From: Rhynchopus sp. YZ270_cl-10
Lineage: Eukaryota; Euglenozoa; Diplonemea; Diplonemida; Diplonemidae
Direction of reading: 5' to 3'
DNA length: 64,000 nucleotides
Assembly: GCA_964035575.1 (NCBI GenBank)
Contig: OZ037867.1
Span: 992,001-1,056,000 of the forward strand
Shown: in pieces, positions 63,001-64,000 of the stretch
Layout of the letters: each line of letters opens with the position of its first letter
How positions within the stretch are numbered: position 1 is the first letter of the stretch
The notes under the pieces: model-generated
Told to the model about the DNA's origin: nothing
The model's database searches: none
Seen by the model: only the letters and a program-made list of their open reading frames with translations
Translations under genes and position numbers: made by a program

Positions 63001-63427
63001 CAACCTCGTGAGCGTCGGCCACAACCTCCCTCTCGTCTTTGAGGACCTGACCTGCGAGTTTGTTGAGGAGCTCCTCACCACCGTTGTGTACGGAGTCACT
63101 GCCGGCCACACCCACGTTGGTGCGCTTGGTGCTGAGTTTGAGGACCCGTGCCACATGCCCTGGGCGTGGCGTGAGGGTGAGACGTGCGGAACCCCGAGAA
63201 CCGGCTACACCCAGATGCTGGTCCTTGCCTCCACGAGCTACAACCAGCCGAAGCTCGTTGACGACTACACCCACATCTACCCTGATGAGGCAGACAAGCA
63301 GCTCTGGAGGGACTTCCAGACGAACCTGGAGGCCTTTGGTGCTCGTGTGGACGCAAGGAACGCTCTGAGGACAAGACAGTTCAAGAGCTTCGACATTAAG
63401 AACATTGAGATCTCTGTGGGTATCTGA
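60011..63427 (+). CDS. Secreted CYP74-like P450-lipoxygenase fusion, copy 2
   Basis: The product is 1138 residues; residue numbers of all motifs are those of copy 1 plus 13 (haem Cys490, iron ligands His851, His856, His1033, Ile1138). It differs from copy 1 by a His-rich insert of 13 residues just after the signal peptide (H-I-S-G-G-H-R-H-H-H-R-G-Q-P-H-H region), a Cys to Ser change in the signal peptide (L-C-V-E-A to L-S-V-E-A), and silent changes such as GGA to GGC at about 63018. Otherwise the protein is the same. The identical 3' flank runs to the window edge, so further copies may follow. Function as for copy 1; the His-rich mature N-terminus might bind metal. Confidence 0.85.
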   Translation: MQTATLAVLLGTVLSVEAHISGGHRHHHRGQPHHRRPHKPDFDNSAFAQDFGCVFACAKALGEGQVECMKCIDKYAGEIVQVPVSYAKDMLAFKLNPSQDYTQGWCGKKALHPEEGVDVSVYPSGWMPVVDAAGNVTSYTGCETTTDFPGIDTISHQSHAFVKEALKDIPRKQNDGEVWRGNELGFIVSSGIFWDKVSPRALLLGSNVNQHKVVRPILDEVFGTCDAACEAAMSASAAEFLSGRELLDVQTDIKRWVFEELFKLAYPGEVNPIPSADFVALQSGFLGLQPFVQLVPPFVGELMAEEVLEKLSAVHDLLRMYTEKHYGARVADGDCSPTEGGCLEQLTAAFLDTFISAGGLSVPSGISTALWVMYGDVASHGDMFPTNYTIDNNDVLPLYYESMRFFAPVVGFPWWDPAPERATDDFGSQFDGGHRTVLNLAFANRDPNVWGGDAHKFRVRPAAEYYEHFIGFAETAVDETVANGTMNRACPGKTTAIALGQAFLQNFNQSEWANTGNSSSEFTLVVPFIDNFILAKGDAGANLTDAPAGPLDNLPSLSDLPFGFGDYFQELIAGLGDPNFPQNIVDEFRFDLYTRGLVKQSSDGMVGAPVLSAQHVIPPSHHGEVPSTTVGVATHVIVPKEDESWPQTSEEAAQQAKVYAAVLPFPYHADMCGVWNEGEDPETIIKEMMIDTLNPDRVLVPWGEERHTDAGFASLVFEGVGQGRVERVKQDDLLAKGAKYAVYLNFAADLEVKPGFAKYGADAYFNKDKQVTHIVRAGRVYYPSEPGWASFTSANMSRYECRELHGRNRCWVDPRTEERTCICDVPARIGFKSAKMAFLGTLSAVLSVVDHLFELHLTVANSIVTANVEELPVDHAMRRLMQPFGFRTGQINWAAAFSLVNEFGLLHRSTALSKDGLRELLLLAQSTKRGETFKPTPQRFAAQNIDPEDATLPLHEDGGDFYSVIKTYIHSYMSAHWDYASNACNADVHMKNWVARINLVSVGHNLPLVFEDLTCEFVEELLTTVVYGVTAGHTHVGALGAEFEDPCHMPWAWREGETCGTPRTGYTQMLVLASTSYNQPKLVDDYTHIYPDEADKQLWRDFQTNLEAFGARVDARNALRTRQFKSFDIKNIEISVGI

Positions 63428-64000
63428 TTCTCTTTTTGAAAAGCCTTTTTGAGGTGGTGCTTTTTGCACCTTTTTTTGTGTTTTCACTTTTATTCCATTT
63501 TTTGCAGATACAGAGCTTTTGTCGTGATGGACACCTGTGGCTAGCTCAGGATGTCGAGGAAACGACTTGTTACTTTCAACCTCAGATCGGGTGCACGTGT
63601 TAACGTGTTGCCTGAAGTCTGCTCTCTCTCTTTTTTTATCAATTTTTTGCTATGTTTTTGTTATGAAATTCTTTCTTTTTATCCATCATTTTTCTTTTTA
63701 TGTTCCTTTTTTGGAAGAGTCTCATTGCATGAGACTCATTTCCAAGCCTTCCTCCCTTCGTGTCTCTTTTCGTTTGTTCTCTCTTTTTCGCGTCATAAAC
63801 TGCCCCGATATTCTATTTCCCTCTCTCTGCCACAATGCAAGTTGCGGGCTGGGAGAAAAGACAGGAACTGTTATCGGGCAGGACTCGAACAACCTGAAGT
63901 CCACATGGCAACACAGCACACATGCAAGACAGCATGGATGTACCTTTTATCCTTTATACAAGACATTGATGTGTGCTGCGTCAGGTGTTTGATGACTTGA
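63428..64000. repeat. Duplicated 3' flank of the P450-LOX gene, running off the window
   Basis: It corresponds base for base, by eye, to 57754-58326. The far end of the duplication is not reached. Confidence 0.8.

Overview
The window is nuclear DNA of a protist, most likely a euglenozoan and probably a diplonemid. (1) The two ATP synthase c-subunit genes (52084-53959) encode a mature part closest, from memory, to the kinetoplastid nuclear protein (YVGTG start, ARQPNL loop, LMLF end). (2) About 20 genes all lie on the + strand over 64 kb, as expected for the one-way gene clusters of Euglenozoa. (3) Several genes have ordinary GT-AG introns with GTATGT/GTACGT-like donors, which kinetoplastids almost lack but diplonemids have. 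The taxon is an inference.

Layout. 1-213: 3' end of a WD-repeat gene. 966-30940: a segmentally duplicated region with three paralogous surface proteins (2, 3 and 6 carbohydrate-binding-like jelly-roll domains on Pro/Thr stalks, a conserved Cys-containing membrane-proximal domain, one TM helix). The third copy is disrupted. Each is preceded by a copy of an approximately 0.8 kb dispersed repeat, which also precedes an RNase H-like ORF and a PAP2 phosphatase gene. Within the region are a SAMTOR/BMT2-like methyltransferase, PRPP synthetase and a seven-exon orphan gene with an approximately 3.6 kb (CCCCAACA)n satellite in one intron. 31-34.3 kb: PAP2 phosphatase and a NUDT19-like Nudix hydrolase. 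34.9-40.4 kb: two secreted follistatin-N-like Cys-repeat proteins, one with 41 exact-length 84-bp repeats. 41.3-51.3 kb: a phosphotriesterase-like protein, an EF-hand/WD40 protein like CFAP337/WDR49, a Bacteroidetes-type PurM, and a two-RRM nucleolar-type protein. 52-54 kb: tandem atp9 genes. 54.4-64 kb: two nearly identical copies of a secreted fusion of a CYP74-like P450 with a lipoxygenase.

Functional themes: oxylipin synthesis in one polypeptide (P450-LOX), nucleotide synthesis (PRPS makes PRPP; PurM is a later purine step), mitochondrial ATP synthase, and lineage-amplified secreted or surface proteins that change by tandem domain copying. Intergenic DNA is full of short dispersed hairpin elements, foldback elements, a hAT-type MITE and homopolymer tracts. 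No tRNA, rRNA, CRISPR or recognisable spliced-leader gene was seen.
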